From: Linanthus parryae
Taxonomy: Eukaryota; Streptophyta; Magnoliopsida; Ericales; Polemoniaceae
Direction: 5' to 3'
NCBI GenBank assembly: GCA_023055425.1
Contig: JALGPY010000010.1
Coordinates: 48,665,863 to 48,729,862, forward strand
Length of the DNA: 64,000 bases
Positions 11,593 through 22,827 of this stretch are shown piece after piece. The notes under the pieces are model-generated. The model was not told the origin of the DNA, did not search any database, and saw only the letters and a list, made by a program, of their open reading frames with translations. The translations under genes were made by a program, and so were the position numbers. Numbering within the stretch: the stretch's first letter is position 1; each line of letters starts with the position of its first letter.

Positions 11593-12432
11593 TGTACGTA
11601 GTCCATTGTGAATTCATTCACTAGACATTTATGTTATAAAGTGTTGTTTGCGATATTATTATTATTTTCTTGTCTTTATTTATAGCTCCCTATAATATCT
11701 TAATGTATAAATTATACTTGAAAAAACTTTACCGGTCCTTGGTTTCGCTCATTATTAAAGTCACTATTTTTTGTGGTTCTCAAATTAAGGGGAACATTTT
11801 AAAATAATTAGTAATTAAATTATGACCAAATAGATAGAAACACGTAAGGAAGTTAAATGAAAGTGTACAGATTCAACCAATATACTAAAATAGAAAACCT
11901 ACCAACCCTGTGTTCAATAGGGAATTTATAAATTGACATTATATGAGAAACAAATTTGGACATTTTTATTTTGTAACAATTTTTATAATTTTTAATTTAT
12001 TTTTGAGACAACATTTTTTTAATTTTCTTTAAGCTTCGCCATTCCACTTAGATTTTAGTTTTACTAAGACTGTGTATCCACAAATATGTCAAAAATTATT
12101 TCTATTAGTTTTGGCTCATTCAATAATCTTCTTAAGTAGTTAATGTATTCCTGATTCATTTTATATGGACACAATTTTGGACTTAGTTATGAGCTTGTTT
12201 TAATTTGATAATACTAAAACATGAAAAGAAAATACACTTTATAGAAAATGACAATTAATAAAAGCGGTTGTTGACAAAATAATGACTTTGTGATATGTTA
12301 TGTAAATTGAGTTACGTCTAACTTATTTTTATCTATATTTCATCATGTGCGAGTTGATGATGTTTAAATGACGCTACACAGTCCAGTTTACTTTTACGCT
12401 TATTTGAATGATTATTTCAATATGTTCTACAA
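11593..12432. repeat. Distal part of inverted arm, block 1
   Basis: Non-coding 5' flank of NF-YB-like copy B, the reverse complement of 2,345-3,180. The arm stops at ~12,432 (TTCTACAAGG), where Copia sequence is joined; the same join lies at ~35,405. In the third copy the homology continues past this point, so the Copia join truncated the arm before block duplication. Confidence 0.7.
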
Positions 12433-13232
12433 GGGTCGGCTGGTGGCTTAAGGTTACAGACTGACATGGATGGAAATGTGGTTGCCTATAAGGGCCGACT
12501 GGTAGCTAACAGTTACAGACAGATTCATGGTATTGACTATGATGAAATCTTTTCCCCATCTGCGATGACCAAATACATTCGAATTTTGCTTGCGATTGCA
12601 GCTTACTATGACTATGAGATTTGGCAGATGGATGTCAAAATATCGTTTCTATATGGAAACCTCCTCGAGGATGTGTACATGACTTAACCTGAGGGTTTTG
12701 AGGATCCAGAGCATGCAAATAAAGTCTGTAAGCTACAACAATCCATTTATGGATTAATGCAAGCTTCTAGGTGTTGGAATCGACGTTTTGATGACGCGGT
12801 AAAAGAGTTTGGCTTCATCAAGAACGAAGATGAGCCTTGTGTTTGCAAGTAGGTTAGTGGGAGTTCTGTTGTGTTTCTGGTCTTGTATGTGGATGACATA
12901 CTACTCATTGGAAACGACATTCCCATGCTATAATCTGTGAAAGATTGGCTAGAAAATTGTTTTTCAATGAAGGACTTAGGAGATGCAGCTTATATACTGG
13001 GTATCAAGATCTATAGGGAAAGATCGAGGAAGCTTCTCGGCCTAAGACAAAGTACATATATAGACAAGGTGTTGAATCGGTTCAACATGGAAGACTCCAA
13101 GAAAGGATTCTTGCCCATGTCGCATGGGATCACTCTTTCGAAGAGTGATGTCCTTCCAATCAGATTGAGAAGGACCACATGAGTAGAATTCCGTATGCAT
13201 CGGCCATAGGATCTATCACGTATGCGTCGGCC
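12432..13232 (+). mobile_element. Copia RT fragment, block 1
   Basis: Internal Ty1/Copia pol fragment. RT motifs: KGRLVA...YRQIHGIDYDEIFSP (12,490-12,560), WQMDVKISFLYG (12,620-12,660), IYGLMQASRCWN (12,748-12,780), VLYVDDILLIGN (12,884-12,920) and the MKDLGDAAYILGIKIYR box (12,967-13,020). Stops at 12,685, 12,849, 12,931 and 13,180 make it non-functional. The first 30 or so bases of coding sequence are present twice (12,431-12,464 and 12,490-12,523), a tandem duplication of about 59 bp at the arm junction that is shared with block 2. It lacks gag, integrase, RNase H and LTRs. Confidence 0.85.
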
Positions 13233-13328
13233 ATGGTTTTGGTGCAGTGGGCTAACACCCCACTCTCTGAAGCCACCTGGGAGAAATACCACTCCTTGAA
13301 GGCCCAGTTCCCTTGGTTTGATTCATGA
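13233..13328 (+). pseudogene. Gypsy integrase C-terminal chromodomain end
   Basis: A 31-codon open piece ending in a stop at 13,326-13,328. It encodes the typical end of a chromovirus-type Gypsy polyprotein (VLVQWANTPLSEATWEKYHS then KAQFPWFDS), where the W..T....ATWE pattern is the chromodomain. It is joined directly to the Copia fragment. The junction contains a repeated ~15-nt sequence (CGTATGC.TCGGCCAT at ~13,192 and ~13,218), consistent with error-prone end joining. A polypurine tract (AAAGGGGGAGGA, ~13,365-13,375) follows. Confidence 0.75.
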
Positions 13329-13379
13329 GGACATGAATAATGTGAGGGGAGTGAATTATCACGAAAGGGGGAGGATATA

Positions 13380-13980
13380 TGAGGATTTGAAGTTACTATT
13401 TTGACCACTTTACAGTTCATTTGGTAAAAATCATCTTCCTTCTGTAGCCACACGATTAGAAGGCCAGGAAATAATCTCAGCCGTTGCCTGAGATAAGCAT
13501 TGGGGTTTAAACCCTTAAGTAGTATGGTGTCGTTTAGTGTCGAGCGCGCCTTCAGCAGTTAGTAGCACGGCGTCGTTTCAGTGGTAATTGACGAAGCGTT
13601 TCCTGATTAGTCCAGCGTGGACAAGTAGCGCCATGGAGAGTGACTCGGGTTGGCCATGCAGGAAAATCTGTTTCACTATTGGCACGTTTGGCCCATTAGT
13701 TTGGTTAATTATGTTGTTTCACGGTTATATAAACTGTTCGTTGTAATTCAATTGGATCTATGAATGAATGAATGAATGATTTTCAATTCAATTTCCTCTC
13801 TCAAAGATCTTCTGCAAATCTCTCTATTTCTTCTATCTCTTCTCGAATTTAGGTCAGGAATCTCTTCATCGAAGTTGATCTGGACAGATTGTCATCTCGG
13901 TCACCGAAGATTAAATCTAGCTTGGTGTCGAATTCGATGCAACGAATTTGTTCTTCGTCAGTTGCGACAAATTGACAAGA
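13380..13980 (+). repeat. Gypsy 3' LTR-like segment
   Basis: Begins with TG just after the polypurine tract that follows the chromodomain. It contains a TATA box (TATATAAACTG, ~13,726) and an (ATGA)n/(AATG)n stretch (13,759-13,778), then a pyrimidine-rich R/U5-like region. No second copy is present in the window, so the right end is uncertain; it is taken to stop where lectin-kinase sequence starts (~13,985). Confidence 0.55.
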
Positions 13981-13989
13981 CCGAAATAC

Positions 13990-14359
13990 TCACCTGGCTA
14001 CCCTGAATCCGGTCACTCGGTGAGAGAAAGAAGGCCAATCCGTCGCCGGAGGAGTCGCCGGAGAAGGAGAATCTAGTGGAGTATGAAGTTGTTTTTCTTG
14101 ATTGGGGATCGGATAAGGGAATTGGGTGGTTGTAGATGGCGGTTACGGAGCTGGAAGACGGCACGGTGGTTTCTTGGTTGAGGTCGATGACGCCGTGACG
14201 GAGGTAGGAATCGCCGAGGAGGGTGAAGTTGTGTGGAGAGAAAGATTGGAATTGGAAGGCTGTGTTTTCTTCAATAAACACTCATGGACATGGTGGAAGC
14301 TAGAATTCAAAAAGAAGGAAGAAGAGAAGAGAGGAAAAAAGGATATTTTTCTCAGACAT
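13990..14359 (-). pseudogene. L-type lectin receptor kinase, N-terminal fragment
   Basis: On the reverse strand from an ATG at 14,359 there is a hydrophobic signal-peptide-like leader (M-S-E-K-N-ILFSSLLFFLLF), followed in the same frame by stops at codons 20 (TAG) and 26 (TGA). The start of a legume-lectin domain comes next: FQFQSFSPHNFTLLGDSYL, HGVIDLNQE, a SSS..IYNHPI strand, and SFSTRF-like then GDGLAFFLSP. This order and wording is that of plant LecRK proteins, closest by eye to subclass VIII. It ends abruptly at ~13,990 against the LTR-like segment. LecRKs are plasma-membrane proteins with an extracellular lectin domain and cytosolic kinase; here only the first third of the ectodomain remains. 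Confidence 0.75.
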
Positions 14360-15180
14360 TTCTTTGAACACCTTTGTGATACACCAAGCCAACGGATTTC
14401 ACCTCTTGAAAGTTGAAACCAATTACATATATAGAGAGAGAAGATGGTAGTGGGCAATGGAAAGCAGGGAAAAGGTTTTTGCAACGGTAACGTGGGAATT
14501 TGGCCTAATGACTGTAACATTACAAGCATAGCGACCTTCAACTTCCATCTGTAAACACTAGCAAAATGGTGCAGGCGATACGTACACGAAAGATATTAAT
14601 TCAGGCAAAATAAGTTTAGAATTCACTAATTAAGTAGATCAAATAGATGCATGTATATATTTATATCTGTCGCATCAAACCATACATGTAATCACCAAAT
14701 TAAAAACCATTTGTATAACCAACTAACTCGATTGAACTTACTAACCCTCAAATAAAAGATGGTAAATATTTGAATTAATCATTTTCCTCCCATCTTGATA
14801 TGGAAAAAGAATATAAGATTAAATCATATTTCTTATATGTTTATTGCCATTCTTACAGTTGAAATGGCTGGTTGCCATAGTGCCACTCAAGATTTTCAAA
14901 GTGTAACGATAAACATTCAACCTACAAGAAAATAATAATGAGAACCTCCATAAGAAAGTAAGAATAGAAGTAGATGTACAAAATTTCCACCCATCTAAAT
15001 GACACCTATTGATGGAAATTGACTGGAGAAAAGTTGTCAAAATTAGCCTCGAGTAAGATGTGACCGAACATAACCTTTCAGAACCTACCAGTGTATAGAG
15101 TCGTTTCCCTGCAGCCTGCAGCAGAATTGAAGGGAAACAAATCAAGAAGCGAGTGTGATAATTCCATCCCTTTGAATTAT
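14360..15180. other. Region 5' of the lectin-kinase fragment, no gene
   Basis: No coding sequence supported. 14,360-14,580 is probably the 5' UTR/promoter of the lectin-kinase relic, with a (TA)/(GA) stretch near 14,425. A short part at 14,505-14,575 resembles 55,055-55,115 (CATTACAAGCATAGCGACC...CTTCCATCTGTAAAC pattern), so fragments of this upstream region are dispersed. 14,819-15,145 (reverse) is open for 108 codons but shows no recognised domain. Confidence 0.4.
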
Positions 15181-16757
15181 GACATGCATTAACTCAGGGG
15201 GAGTCCTATTTTCAAGATGATGAAAGACAGGTTTTCTCAAAGCTCCAAAGCTTTGAAGAAGTTCATTTATGCTTATGAACTTGTTAACTGCAAGCTAATG
15301 ATGTTTGTATTGCAGGCTTAAGTTTGATTTGAATATTGTTTACGAGGCTTATATGGTATCTTGAAAATTTTCTTTAACTGTTATATTGTGCTTATAAAGC
15401 TGACAAAGTGTACATATCATTTGTTCTTATGGATTAGCTTTGCTGGCCATAGCTTTGACTGGCATCCAAAGCTCCAAATCTTAAGAGGTGCATTTGAACT
15501 TATGTCATGAACTATTTTGTCTAATTAATTCTTGATGCAGATTGTTTTAGCTAGGTATTTATTTCATTATTGACTTGTCATGAGCTAAGTCACCTAGAAC
15601 GGGAGCACGAAAGCGACAAATTCTAAAAATATTGTATTTGAGAGTGTCATGAGAGCGCGTATATAAATTATATATTTAATATAATTTTAGAAATAACATA
15701 TTACATATTGATTTTTTGTATAATCTAGATTTTGTGGCAATAAGTAGAAAGCTTATGTATAAAACTAGAACATCATATACTGAAAAATGTAATGGATGTT
15801 CGGCTTGAGTGAGTGTTAGTCATGATAACTTACATATATTGAGGCAGGAGGTTATCTCGGTAAGTGGTCGGCTATGTCATTTTAGTTGAAATTCTAGTTT
15901 GACTTAATTTTAAAGACTCTTGATAACTTGGCAGTCAGTCCCATTGATGAGAAAGTACAGAGAGATGGTGAAAACGCACTCTAGAATTTTGAGAGCGAGG
16001 ATTATAGACGAATTCGAGCTGAAAGCGCCGGAGCGAGGATTGGGAGTGGGAGTGATGTCCCTTCCGGAGGTTTTAGGTGATCTAGGTCATGAGTCACAAT
16101 ATTATCATGGATCATTGTTTGATTATATATATACATGTTGTATGTATAGAATCAAATCTGCAAACAGTTTTAAGCTACGTTTATGGTTTGAACTGATCTG
16201 TCAAACTGATCAGTATATATGTGCTATATTATCTGGATTGTGTTTGATCTTGTGATGAAGTTTTGCATGGTTGTTCATCGTTCAAACCTTCCTAAAAAAT
16301 CAAATCAGCTATTCAAACATAGTTGTTGAAAGAAGCTGTTGAAGGTTGAGGATTTCCAGGGAGTTTGTTCCTGAAATCTCTCAAGTTGGTTCTGCAGTTT
16401 GTTATAAGATAGATTTGAATTTCAAAGATCTACATAGAGATAATCAATAGAGTTAGAGAATAGAGTTCATTCGTGGAATATCTACAACACACTCTTCATT
16501 CATTCAAGAATTCGGAAAAGAAGATCAATCATCCAGACTCTGAAGAACACTTCTGAGCATTACTGCGTATTTGTTTCTGTTTTCTTCATTGTGCTTTCAT
16601 TTTATTATTCTCAAGTATTTCTTAACCTCACAAGCTTCAGTAATTTAGTTGTGTTAGAGTTTTAAAAGTTCAATTTTAGCAAAAGTTTCCATTCTCTATT
16701 TTACCCCGCCTTCTAGAGTATTAAGATCATGTTTATACCTGCATTACACAACTCTCA
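15181..16757 (+). repeat. Probable 5' LTR/leader region of SIRE-like Copia, interrupted
   Basis: The right end is reasonably fixed: ...ACAACTCTCA at 16,757 followed by a primer-binding site (TGGTATCGGAGC, 16,760-16,771) like the initiator-Met tRNA site of Copia elements. Leftward, 16,260-16,757 looks like R/U5. A CAGGGGGAG motif at 15,196 and the nearby AAAGCTTTGAAG repeats resemble SIRE-type LTR starts. 15,500-16,080 seems unrelated and may be an insertion; it includes an open stretch at 15,920-16,255 without recognised domains. No matching 3' LTR was found after 21,840, so the left boundary is not established. Confidence 0.4.
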
Positions 16758-16799
16758 ATTGGTATCGGAGCTTTGGGTAACTGTAAATATCTAACCATC

Positions 16800-17800
16800 T
16801 TGTGACAATGATTAATGTAGGTGATGGAGGATTCTTATAGGGAAGAGCAGCCAACAAATCTCCACTGTTCTGTGGTGACAATTTTGTGCATTGGAAAGCA
16901 TTAATGAATATGTTCATCATAGATCAAGACATGGAGCTGTGGTCAATTACTCAAAATGGTCCCTATCTCTATTATACTACTTTTTATGGGATCGGAAATA
17001 TTAAGAACGAAGAGGATCTTTCAATTACTGAGTTGGAAAAGGTATCAACGAATTTTAAGGCTATGACCTTTTTATATTGTGCTCTTAGTGCAGACGAGTT
17101 CAGCATGATTTCCAACTAAAAAATTTCCAAGGAGATTTAGGACCAATTGAATGTAACATTGGAAGGAAACGGCCATGTCAAGTAGACCAAAATCAACATA
17201 ATTCTGAGGCAGTATGAGTTATTCCAGATGAATTAGGAAGAATCCATCAAGGACATGTTCAAAAGTTTCACATAAATTTTGAACAAGTTAGAGTCCTTGG
17301 GAAAGGCATTCTCAAATGAATAAAAATTCAGAAAGATTCTAAGCAATTTTCCAAAGGCCAAGTAAGAACCAAAGACAACTGCAATTGAGGAAGCTCAAGA
17401 TTTGAGTCTCCTGGAGCTAGATGATCTATAAGGAAAGTTTCTCACTCATGAGATTTTTATGATGGAAGTGGATGGTGACATGAGTGACAACATCAAGAAC
17501 CTGGAACTCAAAGGAAAATACAGTAAGAAATCTGAAGGCCTTGAACAGGAATATGATGATGATGAAGAAGCCTTAGCCTTGCTCTCCAAAGCTTTGACCA
17601 GAATTCTGAAAATGAAGATAAACTTTGGAAACAAGGATTACAACAAGGACATGTCCAAATCCTCAAGCAGCAAGGATCACAGAGGTAAGACTTCTTCACA
17701 TTCACATAAATAAAAAGTAATGAATTGCTTTGAATGTGGAGATGCAAATCATCGGGTTAGAGATTGCTCTCAAAAGAAGAAGTACATGCATTTTCCCAAG
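16800..17800 (+). pseudogene. SIRE/Maximus-like Copia gag, N-terminal part
   Basis: UBN2-type gag homology: FCGDNFVHWKALMNMFI, then DMELWSITQNGPY, NFKAMTFLYCALSADEF and a degenerate I-L-xx-YE-LFQM region, interrupted by TAG/TAA stops at 17,119, 17,140, 17,186 and later. A CCHC zinc knuckle (CFECGDANHRVRDC) lies at ~17,727-17,770 after a Lys/Ser-rich spacer. Gag proteins build the virus-like particle of LTR retrotransposons. Many of the stops look like C-to-T decay (CAG or CAA to TAG/TAA). Confidence 0.75.
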
Positions 17801-18036
17801 AAGAAAAATGATAAAAGAAGGAAGAAAGCTATGGTTGCATGATGGAGTGATTTTGATTCCTCAACTGATTCAGAATCAGATGAAGAACTAGCAAATATGT
17901 GCCTACCGGTTGAGCATGAAGAAGAAAACAGCTCAGACAAGTATACTGAGGAAACGGTAAAAAATCTTTTTGCCAGCCCTTGATCCTCAAAAGCATGTTT
18001 TTAAATCACTAAATTTACAGAAATGAGATTGATTCT

Positions 18037-18513
18037 TTGAAGGTGAAATTTCATGAGAAGGCAAATGAAAATTTAGATTTGATTTTTCTCAATAAATCTA
18101 TAAAATCCTCTCAGTCAAAAATTGATAGTGATCTCAAAGCCTTGGACAGCAGGTTCAAATATTTGAAGGAACAAGTCAAAGAAGTTGTAGATCAAAATTC
18201 TCTGTTAATCAATAAGTATGTTGAACTAAAACATCATTCAGATGATTTAGAACAACAAAACACTACATTGACCGAGAAACTTCAAGAATCAAGGAAAGTT
18301 TTATCAAGATTTGCAGGCTCTGAACATAACCTCAATCTCATGCTTGGAGGAAGTATACATTCTGTACACAAAAGTGGAATTGGATATAACCTGAATTTTC
18401 CAAACAAGAAGCAAATCACTTTTGTGAAATCCGGAGGAAGACATTCACCAGAGTGTCATTATTGTAGAAAACTTGGTCATGTGAAGGTAACTTGCCCCTT
18501 TAGAAGGACATAA
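18037..18513 (+). pseudogene. SIRE-like Copia gag, coiled-coil and second zinc knuckle
   Basis: A 158-codon open segment. The first two thirds is a heptad-rich coiled coil (FKYLKEQVKEVVDQN, then VELKHHSDDLEQQNTTL). The end carries a CCHC knuckle CHYCRKLGHVKVTC at ~18,457-18,500. Long coiled-coil gags with two zinc knuckles are typical of the SIRE/Maximus lineage of Copia elements. It is in the same decayed element as the upstream gag and downstream pol. Confidence 0.75.
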
Positions 18514-18679
18514 CCTCGCATAATGAGGAACACTTATCCTTAATAGCTTAAGGAACAAGTGAGGCAGATTTGGGTTCCTAAAGGAATCATACCACCTAAA
18601 ATGGTTGATTCTTAATATGAATCCAAATTATACATTTGGTCTAATAGCCTGGTCAGGCATTGATTGAATTTTGCAGGTT

Positions 18680-19800
18680 GTCACCAAAGCTTTGAAGGAT
18701 CAGAAATGGATTTTGGACAGTGGTTACTCCAAGCATATGAGTGGAAAGAAGTCTTTATTCACAGATATTAAAGAGCAATCTCGAGGAAAAATCACACTTT
18801 GTGACAAAAAAAATGCAATATCATTGGCATAGGTAGTATTGGTAATAATTCTGCAAGTTCTATTTCTAATGTTTATTTAGTTGAAGGTTTGAAATATAGT
18901 ATGCTTAGTATATCTCAGCTGCGTGATAAGGGGAATAAAGTTGCTTTTGACAAGGAGAAATGTGTAGTTAAAAATAGGAAATCTAGCAATTTCATACTCA
19001 CTGCTCCTAGGTCATATAATGTTTAATCCTTGAGTACTAACAAATTTGCAGGAGAAATTCTGGAGTGCCTCAAATCTTTGAAGGAAGACTCAAAGCTTTG
19101 GCATAGAAAACTTGGGCATATAAGTATGCATACAATGAACAAGATCATCACAAAGGACTTGGTAAGAGGATTACCAACTATGAAATTCAAAGATGATGAG
19201 ATTTGCAAGGCATGTACCCAAGGTAAACAGGAAAGGAGTTCATTCAAGCCAAAGAACTTTGTAAGTAGTACTAGAGCCTTAGGATTGATGCACATGGACT
19301 TGTGTGGTCCTATGAGGGTTCAAACACCCAAAGGTAAGAGATATATGCTAGTTGTGTTAGAAGATTTCTCTAGATTTACTTGAGTTATGTTCATTAGAGA
19401 AAAATCTGAAGCTTTATTTGAATTCCCAAAGCTTTGTAAAGAGCTTCAAACTTTGAAAAACTTACCAGTTGCATCTGTTTGAAGTGATCATGGCATAAAA
19501 TTTGATTAGCTTGATTTCGATTTATTTTGTGCAAAGCATGTCATCTCACACAACTTTTCTGCACCTAGAATTCCTCAGCATAATGGAGTAGTTGAGAGGA
19601 AGAATAGGAAACTTGAAGATAAGTCTAGAACTATGCCACATGAAAGTCATTTGCCAAAATATCTTTGGGCAGAAGCTGTTAGCACATCCAATTATGTGCT
19701 GAATAGATTTTTTATTAGGCCTATTTTTTAGAAAACTTCATATGAACTTTTCAAAGGCAGAAAGCCAAGTGTTTCTTATTTTAAGCCTTTTGGTTGTACT
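18680..19800 (+). pseudogene. SIRE-like Copia protease and integrase
   Basis: Aspartic protease signature QKWILDSGYSKHMSG at ~18,700-18,750. Then LSISQLRDKGNKVAFDK, and the integrase HHCC zinc domain LWHRKLGHISMHT...CKACTQGK (19,095-19,235), followed by HMDLCGPM and VVLEDFSRFT (19,290-19,383). A TGA follows at 19,381-19,383. The core continues with SDHG, RIPQHNGVVERKNR-like and the C-terminal WAEAV and FGCTFYVH regions up to 19,815. Several nonsense codons break it. Confidence 0.8.
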
Positions 19801-19806
19801 TTTTAT

Positions 19807-21790
19807 GTGCATAGTAATGGTAAGGATAATCTTTGTAAATTTGATGCTAGATGTGATGAAGGTGTATTTCTTGATTATTCTCAAACTAGCAAAGCATATA
19901 AAATTTTAAATGAGAAAACTAAGATTGTAGAAGAGTGCATTCATGCGATTTTTGATGAAAGTACTGATGATTCTTTGATTGAAAGTTTTTCAGATCTAAA
20001 TCTAAATAATTATGAGGCAGATGATGATTTTTAGAAAGAAAAATGAAGCAAAAATGATCTGCAGGAACAACCTGAAATATCTCAAAGCTATGGCCATTCC
20101 AATTAATCAGAATCTTAAAACCTTAAGACTGAACTTCACAGAACACAAAGTGCTCCGGATACTGCACAAAGTTCTCAAAGGATTGAAAAGATTACTAGAG
20201 AACCAGAACCTGGACACCAAGGAAGAGGTTCAAGTCTTTACCAGCTCATCCAACAGATAATATTATCTCCGATCCAACCACGGGAACACAAACCAGAGGA
20301 AAATTGAAGAACTTGTGTGCCTTCAGTGCTTTTGTATCAGCGATTGAACCTAAGAATGCAAAGGAGGCATTACAAGATGCAAATAGGATCATTGAAAGGA
20401 ACACGGTATGGAACCTGGTTCCTAGGAAAAAGACTCAATCAATTATTGGAACCAGATGGGTGTTCAAAAATGAACTTGATGAAAATGGTAAGGTTGTGAC
20501 AAACAAAGCTACACTTGTGGCACAAGGATAAGAGGAAGTTATTGATTATGAGGAGACAATTGCTCCTGTTTTGAGGTTAGAAGCTATCAGAATACTTCTT
20601 GCATTTGCATCTCATAACATATAAAGCTTTATAAAATGGATGTAAAATGTGCTTTCGTAAATGGCTATTTACAAGAAGAAGTATTTGTTGCTCGACCTCC
20701 TATTTTTGAAGATGACAACTTTGTTGATCATATTTACAAATTAGACAAAGCTCTCTATGGCCTAAAGCAAGCTCCAAGGGCTTGGTATGATAGACTTTAA
20801 AAGTATTTACTTGAAAATAATTTTAAGAGAGGCCTAGTAGACAAAACTCTTTTTATTAAGACTCATTGAAAAGACATCTTAGTAGTGGAGATCTATCTTG
20901 ATGATATATTATTTGGTGCTACTAATTATGCTTCGTCAAAAGAGTTTTAAAGTCTAATGTGCAGGGAATTTAAAATGAGCTTGATGGGAGATTTAAATTT
21001 CTTCTTGGAGTTCATTTACATCAAACGAAGAAAGGAATTTTATGCATAAAGGCAAATATACCAAGGAGTTTCTAAATAAGTACAATATGTCTCAATCCAA
21101 GGTAGGTAAAACTCCCATGAGTTCTTCATTATCCTTAGATAAGAATACAAATGGTAAGAGTATGAATCAAAAGGAAAACAGATGTATGATTGGTTCATTG
21201 TTGTACTTAACTACCAGTAGACCAGATTATATGTTAAGTGCCTGTATGTGTGCAAGGTTTCAAGCAGATCCTAAGGATTGTCACTTATTTGCTGTCAAAA
21301 GAATCTTTAGATATCTAAATGGTACCAAAGACTTGGGGCTTTGGTATCCAAGAAGGACTAATTTCTCCTTGAGTGGTTATTCAGATGCAGACTTTGCAGG
21401 ATTCAAAGTTGATAGGAAGAGCACTTCAGGGTGTTGTTAATTCCTTGGCTCATCACTGATTAGCAGTAGCCCTATCAAGTGCAGAAGCTGAATACATTGC
21501 AGATGGAGCTTGTTGCTCACAAGTGATGTGGATTGCTCAACAACTAAGAGATCTTGGCTATGATTTAATAAAAGTGCCTATCTATTGTGACAATACAAGT
21601 GTCTTTTCAATCACAAAGAACCGTTTGCAAAATTCCACAACTAAGCATATTGATGTAAGACACCATTTTATAAGAGATCATGCTGAAAAAGGTGATGTGT
21701 CTTTTATCTTTCATATCTACCGCTACGCAAGTTGCTGATATTTTCACTAAACCATTTCCAGGAGAGAGGTTTGCATCTCTAAGGTTTTAA
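19807..21790 (+). pseudogene. SIRE-like Copia RT and RNase H
   Basis: The integrase C-terminal extension (19,807-20,034) leads to RT: EALQDANRIIERNTVWNLVP, IGTRWVFKNELDENG (20,360-20,500), a degenerate [13 protein letters not shown] (20,634-20,670), [15 protein letters not shown] (20,753-20,800), YLDDILFGA (20,897-20,925). RNase H follows: MIGSLLYLTTSRPDYM (21,188-21,236), SDADFAGFKVDRKSTSG (21,380-21,432) and the CDNTSVFSITKN...TKHIDVRHHFIRDH tail (21,583-21,680). Stops at 20,529, 20,621, 20,799, 20,867, 20,948 and 21,439 show it is dead. A GGTTTGGGGGGAG polypurine tract lies at ~21,818-21,831. Confidence 0.85.
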
Positions 21791-21839
21791 ATGGGCACGC
21801 TAAACAAGGATACATTGGTTTGGGGGGAGTTTTAAATCC

Positions 21840-22820
21840 TGTATGTGCTTATGTGTGAAAACCTCATATCATTTAGCATGAGACTGTCCAATTAAGCATA
21901 ATTGAGGGATTCAGGAACAGTCAGAGGTTGTATTGATAAGGCTGATATTTTAGGACCCAAGCAGTCATTCTGGGCTAAACAGCTATGATGATATCACGTA
22001 TGCATTGTTACTCACTACTAAGGACGTGTACTAATAAGTATTTATACAATTGTATGTGTCGATGTTTACGGGTTGAAAAATCAGCGTCGCTAGTAAGGAG
22101 TACTCAGCAGGTTGTCAGGTAAGCATATGAATGCTTGTTTACTATTGAAGAATACTAGAATGGATGTACGCATGTTTCTATGAGTAAGCAATACAGAAAT
22201 CATGGAATAATAGGAAGGATGATCTTGGACAACTTTATATGCACATGAATCAGGTAAGTATGAATAGTGTTCATGATGGCTCGGAATACTTGTTTAAGAA
22301 ATGTTCCTGTACCCTAGAACTCTGTATGGTCATCATAGTCTGCGGACATCTAGCTACTGTAGTGACGAACACTAATGAGACTCGGTGTACGGGCTTTTAG
22401 TTGTTACATTGCTAGCTCCTGACTCTAGGAAACTAGTACTCTTTGGACTGACGATCTAGTAGAGGGTGTGCACACTTAAGGTGTACTTTGTCTTGGTGTA
22501 TTATTGGATGGTATAGGAATGGGAAATGAATATGGATTGGTTGTAACTGCGTATTTGGAATTATTGGTATAACGTTTCATTTACTATTTGACATGGGTCA
22601 AGTTACCGGGACATATGTATTACAGTACATGTTATACATTTTCAAATATGTATTTTTCTATATCATTATGAGGTCTATCTTGGTTGTTATAAACTTATTT
22701 CGTGACATCACTTCCTTCTGTACTAGGAAGGAGGGTACGCGGTAGTTTGGGAAAATAGGTCTTCACATAGAGAATTGTTGGACAACTACAAGCTATAAAA
22801 GTAAGTTTATTTTAAATTCA
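21840..22820. other. Unassigned sequence between SIRE-like element and block 2
   Basis: Where a 3' LTR of the SIRE-like element would be expected there is sequence that does not resemble the R/U5 at 16,260-16,757. No open frame of note and no clear repeat was seen. It may be a truncated LTR plus single-copy DNA. Confidence 0.3.
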
Positions 22821-22827
22821 AGTTTCT

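Noticed and set aside
14126..14416. Forward 96-codon open frame
   Set aside because: Antisense to the lectin domain of the LecRK fragment, which is recognisable on the reverse strand.
14819..15145. 108-codon reverse open frame
   Set aside because: No recognised domain, no paralogue in the window, composition like its non-coding surroundings; left unannotated as a gene.
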